NCBI GenBank assembly: GCA_026874595.1
Contig: CM049322.1
Span: 60,084,886 to 60,148,885 of the forward strand
Reading direction: 5' to 3'
Length of the DNA stretch: 64,000 nucleotides
Source of the DNA: Sipunculus nudus
Taxonomy: Eukaryota; Annelida; Sipuncula; Golfingiida; Sipunculidae
Positions 1 through 15,300 of the stretch are shown here, piece after piece; the first letter of the stretch is position 1; every line of letters begins with the position of its first letter. The position numbers were made by a program, and so were the translations under genes. The notes beneath the pieces are model-generated. The model saw only the letters and a list, made by a program, of their open reading frames with translations, was not told the DNA's origin and searched no databases.

Positions 1-3000
1 AAAATGTAGGACGGCATGAAACGACCAGTATACTACACCGGCAAAATGCAGTACGACATGAAACAACAAGTAATACACTGGAAAAATGCAGTACGACATG
101 AAACGACAAGTAATACACCGGCAAAATGCAGTACAGCATAAAATGGCAAGTAGAACACCAGCAAAATGCAGTACAACATGAAACGACAAGTAGAACACCA
201 GCAAAATGCAGTACGACATGAAACGACAAGTAATACACCGGCAAAATGCAGTACAACATAAAACGACAAGCAGAACACCAGCAAAATGCAGTACAACATG
301 AAACTACAAGTAGAACACCAGCAAAATGCAGTACAACATGGAACGAAAGTAGTACACCATGCAGCAAAACAGTACGACATGAAACGACAAGTAGTACACC
401 AGCAAAATGCAGTACAGCATAAAATGACAAGTAGAACACCAGCAAAATGCAGTTCGACATGAAACGACAAGTAATACACCGGCAAAATGCAGTACAACAT
501 AAAACGACAAGCAGAACACCAGCAAAATGCAGTACAACATGAAACGACAAGTAGAACACCAGCAAAATGCAGTACGACATGAAACGACAAGTAATACACC
601 GGCAAAATGCAGTACAACATAAAACGACAAGTAGAACACCAGCAAAATGCAGTACAACATAAAACGACAAGTAGAACACCAGCAAAATGCAGTACGACAT
701 GAAACGACAAGTAATACACCGGCAAAATGCAGTACAACATAAAACGACAAGAAGAACACCAGCAAAATGCAGTACAACATGAAACGACAAGTAGAACACC
801 AGCAAAACAGTACGACATGAAACGACAAGTAATACACCGGCAAAATGCAGTACAACATAAAACGACAAGTAGAACACCAGCAAAATGCAGTACAACATAA
901 AACGACAAGTAGAACACCAGCAAAATGCAGGACGACATGAAATGACAAGTAATACACCGGCAAAATGCAGTACGACCATGAAACGACAAGTAGAACACCA
1001 GCAAAATGCAGTACGACATGAAACGACAAGTAAAACGCCACCAAATGCAGTACAACATGGAACGAAAGTAGTACACCATGCAGCAAAACAGTACGACATG
1101 AAACGACAAGTAGTACACCAGCAAAATGCAGTACGACATGAAACGACCAGAAGTACACCGGCAAAATGTAGGACGGCATGAAACGACCAGTATACTACAC
1201 CGGCAAAATGCAGTACGACATGAAACAACAAGTAATACACTGGAAAAATGCAGTACGACATGAAACGACAAGTAATACACCGGCAAAATGCAGTACAGCA
1301 TAAAATGACAAGTAGAACACCAGCAAAATTCAGTACAACATGAAACGACAAGTAGAACACCAGCAAAATGCAGTACGACATGAAACGACAAGTAGAACAC
1401 CAGCAAAATGCAATACAACATGAAACGACAAGTAGAACACCAGCAAAATGCAGTATAACATAAAACGACAAGTAGAACACCAGCAAAATGCAGTACGACA
1501 TGAAACGACCAGTAGTACACCGGCAAAATGTAGGACGGCATGAAACGACCAGTATACTACACCGGTGAAATGCAGTACGACATGAAACAACAAGTAATAC
1601 ACTGGAAAAATGCAGTACGACATGAAACGACAAGTAATACACCGGCAAAATGCAGTACAGCATAAAATGACAAGTAGAACACCAGCAAAATGCAGTACAA
1701 CATGAAACGACAAGTAGAACACCAGGAAAATGCAGTACGACATGAAACGACAAGTAATACACCAGCAAAATGCAGTACAACATGAAACGACAAGTAGAAC
1801 ACCAGCAAAATGCAGTACAACATAAAACGACAAGTAAAACACCAGCAAAATCCAGTACGACATGAAACGACCAGTAGTACACCGGCAAAATGTAGGACGG
1901 CATGAAACGACCAGTATACTACACCGGCAAAATGCAGTACGACATGAAACAACAAGTAATACACTGGAAAAATGCAGTACGACATGAAACGACAAGTAAT
2001 ACACCGGCAAAATGCAGTACAGCATAAAATGGCAAGTAGAACACCAGCAAAATGCAGTACAACATGAAACGACAAGTAGAACACCAGCAAAATGCAGTAC
2101 GACATGAAACGACAAGTAATACACCGGCAAAATGCAGTACAACATAAAACGACAAGCAGAACACCAGCAAAATGCAGTACAACATGAAACTACAAGTAGA
2201 ACACCAGCAAAATGCAGTACAACATGGAACGAAAGTAGTACACCATGCAGCAAAACAGTACGACATGAAACGACAAGTAGTACACCAGCAAAATGCAGTA
2301 CAGCATAAAATGACAAGTAGAACACCAGCAAAATGCAGTTCGACATGAAACGACAAGTAATACACCGGCAAAATGCAGTACAACATAAAACGACAAGCAG
2401 AACACCAGCAAAATGCAGTACAACATGAAACGACAAGTAGAACACCAGCAAAATGCAGTACGACATGAAACGACAAGTAATACACCGGCAAAATGCAGTA
2501 CAACATAAAACGACAAGTAGAACACCAGCAAAATGCAGTACAACATAAAACGACAAGTAGAACACCAGCAAAATGCAGTACGACATGAAACGACAAGTAA
2601 TACACCGGCAAAATGCAGTACAACATAAAACGACAAGAAGAACACCAGCAAAATGCAGTACAACATGAAACGACAAGTAGAACACCAGCAAAACAGTACG
2701 ACATGAAACGACAAGTAATACACCGGCAAAATGCAGTACAACATAAAACGACAAGTAGAACACCAGCAAAATGCAGTACAACATAAAACGACAAGTAGAA
2801 CACCAGCAAAATGCAGTACGACATGAAATGACAAGTAATACACCGGCAAAATGCAGTACGACCATGAAACGACAAGTAGAACACCAGCAAAATGCAGTAC
2901 GACATGAAACGACAAGTAAAACGCCACCAAATGCAGTACAACATGAAACGACAAGTAGAACACCAGCAAAATGCAGTACAACATGAAACGACAAGTAGTA

Positions 3001-6000
3001 CACCAGCAAAATGCAGTACAACATGGAACGAAAGTAGTACACCATGCAGCAAAACAGTACGACATGAAACGACAAGTAGTACACCAGCAAAATGCAGTAC
3101 GACATGAAACAACCAGTAGTACACCGGTAAAATGTAGGACGGCATGAAACGACCAGTATACTACACCGGCAAAATGCAGTACGACATGAAACGACAAGTA
3201 GAACACCAGCTAAATGCAGTACGACATGAAACGACAAGTAGAACACCAGCAAAATGCAGTACAACATGAAACGACAGGTAGAACACCAGCAAAATGCAGT
3301 ACAACATAAAACGACAAGTAGAACACCAGCAAAATGCAGTACAACATGAAACGACAAGTAGTACACCAGCAAAATGCAGTTCGACATGAAACGACAAGTA
3401 GAACACCAGCAAAATGCAGTACAACATGAAACGACAAGTAGAACACCAGCAAAATGCAGTACAACATGAAACGACAAATAGAACACCAGCAAAATGCAGT
3501 ACGACATGAAACGACAAGTAGAACACCAGCAAAATGCAGGACGACATGAAACGACAAGTAGAACACCAGCAAAATGCAGTACGACATGAAACGACAAGTA
3601 AAACACCAGCAAAATGCAGTACAACATGAAACGACAAGTAGTACACCAGCAAAATGCAGTACGACATGAAACGACAGTAGTACACCGGCAAAATGCAGTA
3701 CGACATGAAACGACCAGTAGTACACCGTCAAAATGTAGGACGACATGAAACGACCAGTATAGTACACCGGCAAAGTGCCGTACGACATGAAACAACAAGT
3801 AATACACTGGAAAAATGCAGTACGACATGAAACGACAAGTAATACACCAGCAAAATGCTGTACAGCATAAAACGACAAGTAGAACACCAGCAAAATGCAG
3901 TACAGCATGAAACGACAAGTAGAACACCAGCAAAATGCAGTACAACATGAAACGACAAGTAGTACACCAGCAAAATGCAGTACAACATGGAACGAAAGTA
4001 GTACACCATGCAGCAAAACAGTACGACATGAAACGACAAGTAGTACACCAGCAAAATGCAGTACGACATGAAACGACAAGTAATACACCGGCAAAATGCA
4101 GTACAACATAAAACGACCAGTATAGAACACCAGCAAAATGCAGTACGACATGAAACGACAAGTAGAACACCAGCAAAATGCAGTACGACATGAAACGACA
4201 AGTAGAACACCGGCAAAATGCAGTACAACATAAAACGACAAGTAGAACACCAGCAAAATGCAGTACAACATGAAACGACAAGTAGAACACCAGCAAAATG
4301 CAGGACGACATGAAACGACAAGTAGAACACCAGCAAAATGCAGTACGACATGAAACGACAAGTAGTACACCGGCAAAATGCAGTACGACATGAAACGACC
4401 AGTAGTACACCGGCAAAATGCAGTACGACATGAAACGACAAGTAGTACACCAGCAAAATGCAGTACGACATGAAACGACCAGTAGTACACCGGCAAAATG
4501 CAGTACGACATGAAACGACCAGTAGTACACCGGCAAAATGCAGTACGACATGAAACGACAAGTAATACACCGGCAAAATGCAGTACAACATAAAACGACA
4601 AGTAGAACACCAGCAAAATGCAGTACAACATGAAACGACAAGTAGAACACCAGCAAAATGCAGTACAACATAAAACGACAAGTAAAACACCAGCAAAATG
4701 CAGTACGACATGAAACGACCAGTAGTACACCGGCAAAATGTAGGACGGCATGAAACGACCAGTATACTACACCGGCAAAATGCAGTACGACATGAAACAA
4801 CAAGTAATACACTGGAAAAATGCAGTACGACATGAAACGACAAGTAATACACCGGCAAAATGCAGTACAGCATAAAATGGCAAGTAGAACACCAGCAAAA
4901 TGCAGTACAACATGAAACGACAAGTAGAACACCAGCAAAATGCAGTACGACATGAAACGACAAGTAATACACCGGCAAAATGCAGTACAACATAAAACGA
5001 CAAGCAGAACACCAGCAAAATGCAGTACAACATGAAACTACAAGTAGAACACCAGCAAAATGCAGTACAACATGGAACGAAAGTAGTACACCATGCAGCA
5101 AAACAGTACGACATGAAACGACAAGTAGTACACCAGCAAAATGCAGTACAGCATAAAATGACAAGTAGAACACCAGCAAAATGCAGTTCGACATGAAACG
5201 ACAAGTAATACACCGGCAAAATGCAGTACAACATAAAACGACAAGCAGAACACCAGCAAAATGCAGTACAACATGAAACGACAAGTAGAACACCAGCAAA
5301 ATGCAGTACGACATGAAACGACAAGTAATACACCGGCAAAATGCAGTACAACATAAAACGACAAGTAGAACACCAGCAAAATGCAGTACAACATAAAACG
5401 ACAAGTAGAACACCAGCAAAATGCAGTACGACATGAAACGACAAGTAATACACCGGCAAAATGCAGTACAACATAAAACGACAAGAAGAACACCAGCAAA
5501 ATGCAGTACAACATGAAACGACAAGTAGAACACCAGCAAAACAGTACGACATGAAACGACAAGTAATACACCGGCAAAATGCAGTACAACATAAAACGAC
5601 AAGTAGAACACCAGCAAAATGCAGTACAACATAAAACGACAAGTAGAACACCAGCAAAATGCAGGACGACATGAAATGACAAGTAATACACCGGCAAAAT
5701 GCAGTACGACCATGAAACGACAAGTAGAACACCAGCAAAATGCAGTACGACATGAAACGACAAGTAAAACGCCACCAAATGCAGTACAACATGGAACGAA
5801 AGTAGTACACCATGCAGCAAAACAGTACGACATGAAACGACAAGTAGTACACCAGCAAAATGCAGTACGACATGAAACGACCAGAAGTACACCGGCAAAA
5901 TGTAGGACGGCATGAAACGACCAGTATACTACACCGGCAAAATGCAGTACGACATGAAACAACAAGTAATACACTGGAAAAATGCAGTACGACATGAAAC

Positions 6001-9000
6001 GACAAGTAATACACCGGCAAAATGCAGTACAGCATAAAATGACAAGTAGAACACCAGCAAAATTCAGTACAACATGAAACGACAAGTAGAACACCAGCAA
6101 AATGCAGTACGACATGAAACGACAAGTAGAACACCAGCAAAATGCAATACAACATGAAACGACAAGTAGAACACCAGCAAAATGCAGTATAACATAAAAC
6201 GACAAGTAGAACACCAGCAAAATGCAGTACGACATGAAACGACCAGTAGTACACCGGCAAAATGTAGGACGGCATGAAACGACCAGTATACTACACCGGT
6301 GAAATGCAGTACGACATGAAACAACAAGTAATACACTGGAAAAATGCAGTACGACATGAAACGACAAGTAATACACCGGCAAAATGCAGTACAGCATAAA
6401 ATGACAAGTAGAACACCAGCAAAATGCAGTACAACATGAAACGACAAGTAGAACACCAGGAAAATGCAGTACGACATGAAACGACAAGTAATACACCAGC
6501 AAAATGCAGTACAACATGAAACGACAAGTAGAACACCAGCAAAATGCAGTACAACATAAAACGACAAGTAAAACACCAGCAAAATCCAGTACGACATGAA
6601 ACGACCAGTAGTACACCGGCAAAATGTAGGACGGCATGAAACGACCAGTATACTACACCGGCAAAATGCAGTACGACATGAAACAACAAGTAATACACTG
6701 GAAAAATGCAGTACGACATGAAACGACAAGTAATACACCGGCAAAATGCAGTACAGCATAAAATGGCAAGTAGAACACCAGCAAAATGCAGTACAACATG
6801 AAACGACAAGTAGAACACCAGCAAAATGCAGTACGACATGAAACGACAAGTAATACACCGGCAAAATGCAGTACAACATAAAACGACAAGCAGAACACCA
6901 GCAAAATGCAGTACAACATGAAACTACAAGTAGAACACCAGCAAAATGCAGTACAACATGGAACGAAAGTAGTACACCATGCAGCAAAACAGTACGACAT
7001 GAAACGACAAGTAGTACACCAGCAAAATGCAGTACAGCATAAAATGACAAGTAGAACACCAGCAAAATGCAGTTCGACATGAAACGACAAGTAATACACC
7101 GGCAAAATGCAGTACAACATAAAACGACAAGCAGAACACCAGCAAAATGCAGTACAACATGAAACGACAAGTAGAACACCAGCAAAATGCAGTACGACAT
7201 GAAACGACAAGTAATACACCGGCAAAATGCAGTACAACATAAAACGACAAGTAGAACACCAGCAAAATGCAGTACAACATAAAACGACAAGTAGAACACC
7301 AGCAAAATGCAGTACGACATGAAACGACAAGTAATACACCGGCAAAATGCAGTACAACATAAAACGACAAGAAGAACACCAGCAAAATGCAGTACAACAT
7401 GAAACGACAAGTAGAACACCAGCAAAACAGTACGACATGAAACGACAAGTAATACACCGGCAAAATGCAGTACAACATAAAACGACAAGTAGAACACCAG
7501 CAAAATGCAGTACAACATAAAACGACAAGTAGAACACCAGCAAAATGCAGTACGACATGAAATGACAAGTAATACACCGGCAAAATGCAGTACGACCATG
7601 AAACGACAAGTAGAACACCAGCAAAATGCAGTACGACATGAAACGACAAGTAAAACGCCACCAAATGCAGTACAACATGAAACGACAAGTAGAACACCAG
7701 CAAAATGCAGTACAACATGAAACGACAAGTAGTACACCAGCAAAATGCAGTACAACATGGAACGAAAGTAGTACACCATGCAGCAAAACAGTACGACATG
7801 AAACGACAAGTAGTACACCAGCAAAATGCAGTACGACATGAAACAACCAGTAGTACACCGGTAAAATGTAGGACGGCATGAAACGACCAGTATACTACAC
7901 CGGCAAAATGCAGTACGACATGAAACGACAAGTAGAACACCAGCTAAATGCAGTACGACATGAAACGACAAGTAGAACACCAGCAAAATGCAGTACAACA
8001 TGAAACGACAGGTAGAACACCAGCAAAATGCAGTACAACATAAAACGACAAGTAGAACACCAGCAAAATGCAGTACAACATGAAACGACAAGTAGTACAC
8101 CAGCAAAATGCAGTTCGACATGAAACGACAAGTAGAACACCAGCAAAATGCAGTACAACATGAAACGACAAGTAGAACACCAGCAAAATGCAGTACAACA
8201 TGAAACGACAAATAGAACACCAGCAAAATGCAGTACGACATGAAACGACAAGTAGAACACCAGCAAAATGCAGGACGACATGAAACGACAAGTAGAACAC
8301 CAGCAAAATGCAGTACGACATGAAACGACAAGTAAAACACCAGCAAAATGCAGTACAACATGAAACGACAAGTAGTACACCAGCAAAATGCAGTACGACA
8401 TGAAACGACAGTAGTACACCGGCAAAATGCAGTACGACATGAAACGACCAGTAGTACACCGTCAAAATGTAGGACGACATGAAACGACCAGTATAGTACA
8501 CCGGCAAAGTGCCGTACGACATGAAACAACAAGTAATACACTGGAAAAATGCAGTACGACATGAAACGACAAGTAATACACCAGCAAAATGCTGTACAGC
8601 ATAAAACGACAAGTAGAACACCAGCAAAATGCAGTACAGCATGAAACGACAAGTAGAACACCAGCAAAATGCAGTACAACATGAAACGACAAGTAGTACA
8701 CCAGCAAAATGCAGTACAACATGGAACGAAAGTAGTACACCATGCAGCAAAACAGTACGACATGAAACGACAAGTAGTACACCAGCAAAATGCAGTACGA
8801 CATGAAACGACAAGTAATACACCGGCAAAATGCAGTACAACATAAAACGACCAGTATAGAACACCAGCAAAATGCAGTACGACATGAAACGACAAGTAGA
8901 ACACCAGCAAAATGCAGTACGACATGAAACGACAAGTAGAACACCGGCAAAATGCAGTACAACATAAAACGACAAGTAGAACACCAGCAAAATGCAGTAC

Positions 9001-9391
9001 AACATGAAACGACAAGTAGAACACCAGCAAAATGCAGGACGACATGAAACGACAAGTAGAACACCAGCAAAATGCAGTACGACATGAAACGACAAGTAGT
9101 ACACCGGCAAAATGCAGTACGACATGAAACGACCAGTAGTACACCGGCAAAATGCAGTACGACATGAAACGACAAGTAGTACACCAGCAAAATGCAGTAC
9201 GACATGAAACGACCAGTAGTACACCGGCAAAATGCAGTACGACATGAAACGACCAGTAGTACACCGGCAAAATGCAGTACGACATGAAACGACAAGTAAT
9301 ACACCGGCAAAATGCAGTACAACATAAAACGACAAGTAGAACACCAGCAAAATGCAGTACAACATGAAACGACAAGTAGAACACCAGCAAA
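1..9391. repeat. 4,734-bp segmental tandem duplication inside the satellite
   Basis: Positions 1-4,657 recur at 4,735-9,391 with an offset of 4,734 bp, and I saw no mismatch in the parts compared. The match ends where 4,658 continues into a normal monomer while 9,392 enters the shortened monomer CAGCAAAACAGTACG. A perfectly tandem copy would begin about 77 bp left of the window, so the first copy is probably cut by the edge. A third copy of much of this block follows from about 15,197, carried there by the larger 10.46-kb duplication. Unequal exchange or an assembly duplication could both produce this. Confidence 0.85.
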
Positions 9392-12300
9392 ACAGTACGA
9401 CATGAAACGACAAGTAATACACCGGCAAAATGCAGTACAACATAAAACGACAAGTAGAACACCAGCAAAATGCAGTACAACATAAAACGACAAGTAGAAC
9501 ACCAGCAAAATGCAGTACGACATGAAATGACAAGTAATACACCGGCAAAATGCAGTACGACCATGAAACGACAAGTAGAACACCAGCAAAATGCAGTACG
9601 GCATGAAACGACAAGTAAAACGCCACCAAATGCAGTACAACATGAAACGACAAGTAGAACACCAGCAAAATGCAGTACAACATGAAACGACAAGTAGTAC
9701 ACCAGCAAAATGCAGTACAACATGGAACGAAAGTAGTACACCATGCAGCAAAACAGTACGACATGAAACGACAAGTAGAACACCAGCAAAATGCAGTACG
9801 ACATGAAACGACAAGTAGAACACCAGCAAAATGCAGGACGACATGAAACGACAAGTAGAACACCAGCAAAATGCAGTACGACATGAAACGACAAGTAAAA
9901 CACCAGCAAAATGCAGTACAACATGAAACGACAAGTAGTACACCAGCAAAATGCAGTACGACATGAAACGACAGTAGTACACCGGCAAAATGCAGTACGA
10001 CATGAAACGACCAGTAGTACACCGGCAAAATGTAGGACGACATGAAACGACCAGTATAGTACACCGGCAAAATGCAGTACGACATGAAACGACAAGTAGT
10101 ACACCGGCAAAATGCAGTACAACATAAAACGACAAGTAGAACACCAGCAAAACAGTACGACATGAAACGACAAGTGATACACCGGCAAAATGCAGTACAA
10201 CATAAAACGACAAGTAGAACACCAGCAAAATGCAGTACAACATAAAACGACAAGTAGAACACCAGCAAAATGCAGTACGACATGAAATGACAAGTAATAC
10301 ACCGGCAAAATGCAGTACGACCATGAAACGACAAGTAGAACACAAGCAAAATGCAGTACGACATGAAACGACAAGTAAAACGCCACCAAATGCAGTACAA
10401 CATGAAACGACAAGTAGAACACCAGCAAAATGCAGTACAACATGAAACGACAAGTAGTACACCAGCAAAATGCAGTACAACATGGAACGAAAGTAGTACA
10501 CCATGCAGCAAAATAGTACGACATGAAACGACAAGTAGTACACCAGCAAAATGCAGTACGACATGAAACGACCAGTAGTACACCGGCAAAATGTCGGACG
10601 GCATGAAACGACCAGTATACTACACCGGCAAAATGCAGTACGACATGAAACGACAAGTAGAACACCAGCTAAATGCAGTACGACATGAAACGACAAGTAG
10701 AACACCAGCAAAATGCAGTACAACATGAAACGACAGGTAGAACACCAGCAAAATGCAGTACAACATAAAACGACAAGTAGAACACCAGCAAAATGCAGTA
10801 CAACATGAAACGACAAGTAGTACACCAGCATAATGCAGTACGACATGAAACGACAAGTAGAACACCAGCAAAATGCAGTACAACATGAAACGACAAGTAG
10901 AACACCAGCAAAATGCAGTACAACATAAAACGACAAGTAGAACACCAGCAAAATGCAGTACGACATGAAACGATAAGTAGAACACCAGCAAAATGCAGGA
11001 CGACATGAAACGACAAGTAGAACACCAGCAAAATGCAGTACGACATAAAACGACAAGTAAAACACCAGCAAAATGCAGTACAACATGAAACGACAAGTAG
11101 TACACCAGCAAAATGCAGTACGACATGAAACGACAGTAGTATACCGGCAAAATGCAGTACGACATGAAACGACCAGTAGTACACCGGCAAAATGTAGGAC
11201 GACATGAAACGACCAGTATAGTACACCGGCAAAGTGCAGTACGACATGAAACAACAAGTAATACACTGGAAAAATGCAGTACGACATGAAACGACAAGTA
11301 ATACACCAGCAAAATGCTGTACAGCATAAAACGACAAGTAGAACACCAGCAAAATGCAGGACGACATGAAACGACAGTAGTACACCGGTAAAATGCAGTA
11401 CGACATGAAACGACCAGTAGTACACCGGCAAAATGTAGGACGCCATGAAACGACCAGTATAGTACACCGGCAAAATGCAGTACGACATGAAACGACAAGT
11501 AGTACACCGGCAAAATGCAGTACAACATAAAACGACAAGTAGAACACCAGCAAAACAGTACGACATGAAACGACAAGTGATACACCGGCAAAATGCAGTA
11601 CAACATAAAACGTCAAGTAGAACACCAGCAAAATGTAGTACAACATGAAACGACAAGTAGAACACCAGCAAAATGCAGTACGACATGAAATGACAAGTAA
11701 TACACCGGCAAAATGCAGTACGACCATGAAACGACAAGTAGAACACCAGCAAAATGCAGTACGACATGAAACGACAAGTAAAACGCCACCAAATGCAGTA
11801 CAACATGAAACGACAAGTAGAACACCAGCAAAATGCAGTACAACATGAAACGACAAGTAGTACACCAGCAAAATGCAGTACAACATGGAACGAAAGTAGT
11901 ACACCATGCAGCAAAATAGTACGACATGAAACGACAAGTAGTACACCAGCAAAATGCAGTACGACATGAAACGACCAGTAGTACACCGGCAAAATGTAGG
12001 ACGGCATGAAACGACCAGTATACTACACCGGCAAAATGCAGTACGACATGAAACGACAAGTAGAACACCAGCTAAATGCAGTACGACATGAAACGACAAG
12101 TAGAACACCAGCAAAATGCAGTACAACATGAAACGACAAGTAATACACCGGCAAAATGCAGTACAACATAAAACGACAAGTAGAACACCAGCAAAATGCA
12201 GTACAACATAAAACGACAAGTAGAACACCAGCAAAATGCAATACGACATGAAACGACAAGTAATACACCGGCAAAATGCAGTACAACATAAAACGTCAAG

Positions 12301-15300
12301 TAGAACACCAGCAAAATGTAGTACAACATGAAACGACAAGTAGAACACCAGCAAAATGCAGTACGACATGAAACGACAAGTAATACACCGGCAAAATGCA
12401 GTACAACATAAAACGACAAGTAGAACACCAGCAAAATGCAGTACAACATGAATCGACAAGTAGAACAGCAGCAAAATGCAGTACGACATGAAACGACAAG
12501 TAATACATCGGCAAAATGCAGTACAACATAAAACGACAAGTAGAACACCAGCAAAATGCAGTACCACATGAAGCGACAAGTAGAACACCAGCAAAATGCA
12601 GTACGACATGAAACGACAAGTAATACACCTGCAAAATGCAGTACAACATAAAACGACAAGTAGAACACCAGCAAAATGCAGTACAACATAAAACGACAAG
12701 TAGAACACCAGCAAAATGCAGTACGACATGAAACGACCAGTAATACACCGGAAAAATGCAGTACAACATAAAACGACAAGTAGAACACCAGCAAAATGCA
12801 GTACAACACAAAACGACAAGTAGAACACCAGCAAAATGCAGTACGACATGAAACGACAAGTAATACACCGGCAAAATGCAGTAGGACATGAAACGACAAG
12901 TAATACACCGGCAAAATGCAGTACAACATAAAACGACAAGTAGAACACCAGCAAAATGCAGTACAACATGAAACGACAAGTAAAACACCAGCAAAATGCA
13001 GTACGACATGAAACGACAAGTAATACACCGGCAAAATGCAGTACAACATAAAACGACAAGTAGAACACCAGCAAAATGCAGTACGACATGAAACGACAAG
13101 TAATACACCGGCAAAATGCAGTACGACCATGAAACGACAAGTAGAACACCAGCAAAATGCAGTACAACATGAAACGACAAGTAAAACACCACCAAATGCA
13201 GTACAACATGAAACGACAAGTAGAACACCAGCAAAATGCAGTACAACATGAAACGACAAGTAGAACACCAGCAAAATGCAGTACGACATGAAACGACAAG
13301 TAATACACCGGCAAAATGCAGTACAACATAAAACGACAAGTAGAACACCAGCAAAATGCAGTACAACATGAAACGACAAGTAGAACACCAGCAAAATGCA
13401 GTACGACATGAAACGACAAGTAATACACCGGCAAAATGCAGTACAACATAAAACAACAAGTAGAACACCAGCAAAATGCAGTACAACATAAAACGACAAG
13501 TAGAACACCAGCAAAATGCAGTACGACATGAAACGACAAGTAATACACCGGCAAAATGCAGTACGTCATGAAACGACAAGTAATACACCGGCAAAATGCA
13601 GTAAAACATAAAACGACAAGTAGAACACCAGCAAAATGCAGTACAACATGAAACGACAAGTAGAACACCAGCAAAATGCAGTACGACATGAAACGACAAG
13701 TAATACACCGGCAAAATGCAGTACAACATAAAACGACAAGTAGAACACCAGCAAAATGCAGTACGACATGAAACGACAAGTTATACACCGGCAAAATGCA
13801 GTACGACCATGAAACGACAAGTAGAACACCAGCAAAATGCAGTACAACATGAAACGACAAGTAAAACACCACCAAATGCAGTACAACATGAAACGACAAG
13901 TAGAACACCAGCAAAATGCAGTACAACATGAAACGACAAGTAGAACACCAGCAAAATGCAGTACGACATGAAACGACAAGTAGAACACCAGCAAAATGCA
14001 GGACGACATGAAACGACAAGTAGAACACCAGCAAAATGCAGTACGACATGAAACGACAAGTAAAACACCAGCAAAATGCAGTACAACATGAAACGACAAG
14101 TAGTACACCAGCAAAATGCAGTACGACATGAAACGACAGTAGTACACCGGCAAAATGCAGTACGACATGAAACGACCAGTAGTACACCGTCAAAATGTAG
14201 GACGACATGAAACGACCAGTATAGTACACCGGCAAAGTGCCGTACGACATGAAACAACAAGTAATACACTGGAAAAATGCAGTACGACATGAAACGACAA
14301 GTAATACACCAGCAAAATGCTGTACAGCATAAAACGACAAGTAGAACACCAGCAAAATGCAGTACAGCATGAAACGACAAGTAGAACACCAGCAAAATGC
14401 AGTACAACATGAAACGACAAGTAGTACACCAGCAAAATGCAGTACAACATGGAACGAAAGTAGTACACCATGCAGCAAAACAGTACGACATGAAACGACA
14501 AGTAGTACACCAGCAAAATGCAGTACGACATGAAACGACAAGTAATACACCGGCAAAATGCAGTACAACATAAAACGACCAGTATAGAACACCAGCAAAA
14601 TGCAGTACGACATGAAACGACAAGTAGAACACCAGCAAAATGCAGTACGACATGAAACGACAAGTAGAACACCGGCAAAATGCAGTACAACATAAAACGA
14701 CAAGTAGAACACCAGCAAAATGCAGTACAACATGAAACGACAAGTAGAACACCAGCAAAATGCAGGACGACATGAAACGACAAGTAGAACACCAGCAAAA
14801 TGCAGTACGACATGAAACGACAAGTAGTACACCGGCAAAATGCAGTACGACATGAAACGACCAGTAGTACACCGGCAAAATGCAGTACGACATGAAACGA
14901 CAAGTAGTACACCAGCAAAATGCAGTACGACATGAAACGACCAGTAGTACACCGGCAAAATGCAGTACGACATGAAACGACCAGTAGTACACCGGCAAAA
15001 TGCAGTACGACATGAAACGACAAGTAATACACCGGCAAAATGCAGTACAACATAAAACGACAAGTAGAACACCAGCAAAATGCAGTACAACATGAAACGA
15101 CAAGTAGAACACCAGCAAAATGCAGTACAACATAAAACGACAAGTAAAACACCAGCAAAATGCAGTACGACATGAAACGACCAGTAGTACACCGGCAAAA
15201 TGTAGGACGGCATGAAACGACCAGTATACTACACCGGCAAAATGCAGTACGACATGAAACAACAAGTAATACACTGGAAAAATGCAGTACGACATGAAAC

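Noticed and set aside
2771-2986. Recurrent 71-codon + strand ORF (about 30 copies)
   Set aside because: It appears wherever the 41/39-bp monomer cassette shifts the + frame past the usual TAA and TAG. It marks the cassette rather than a gene.
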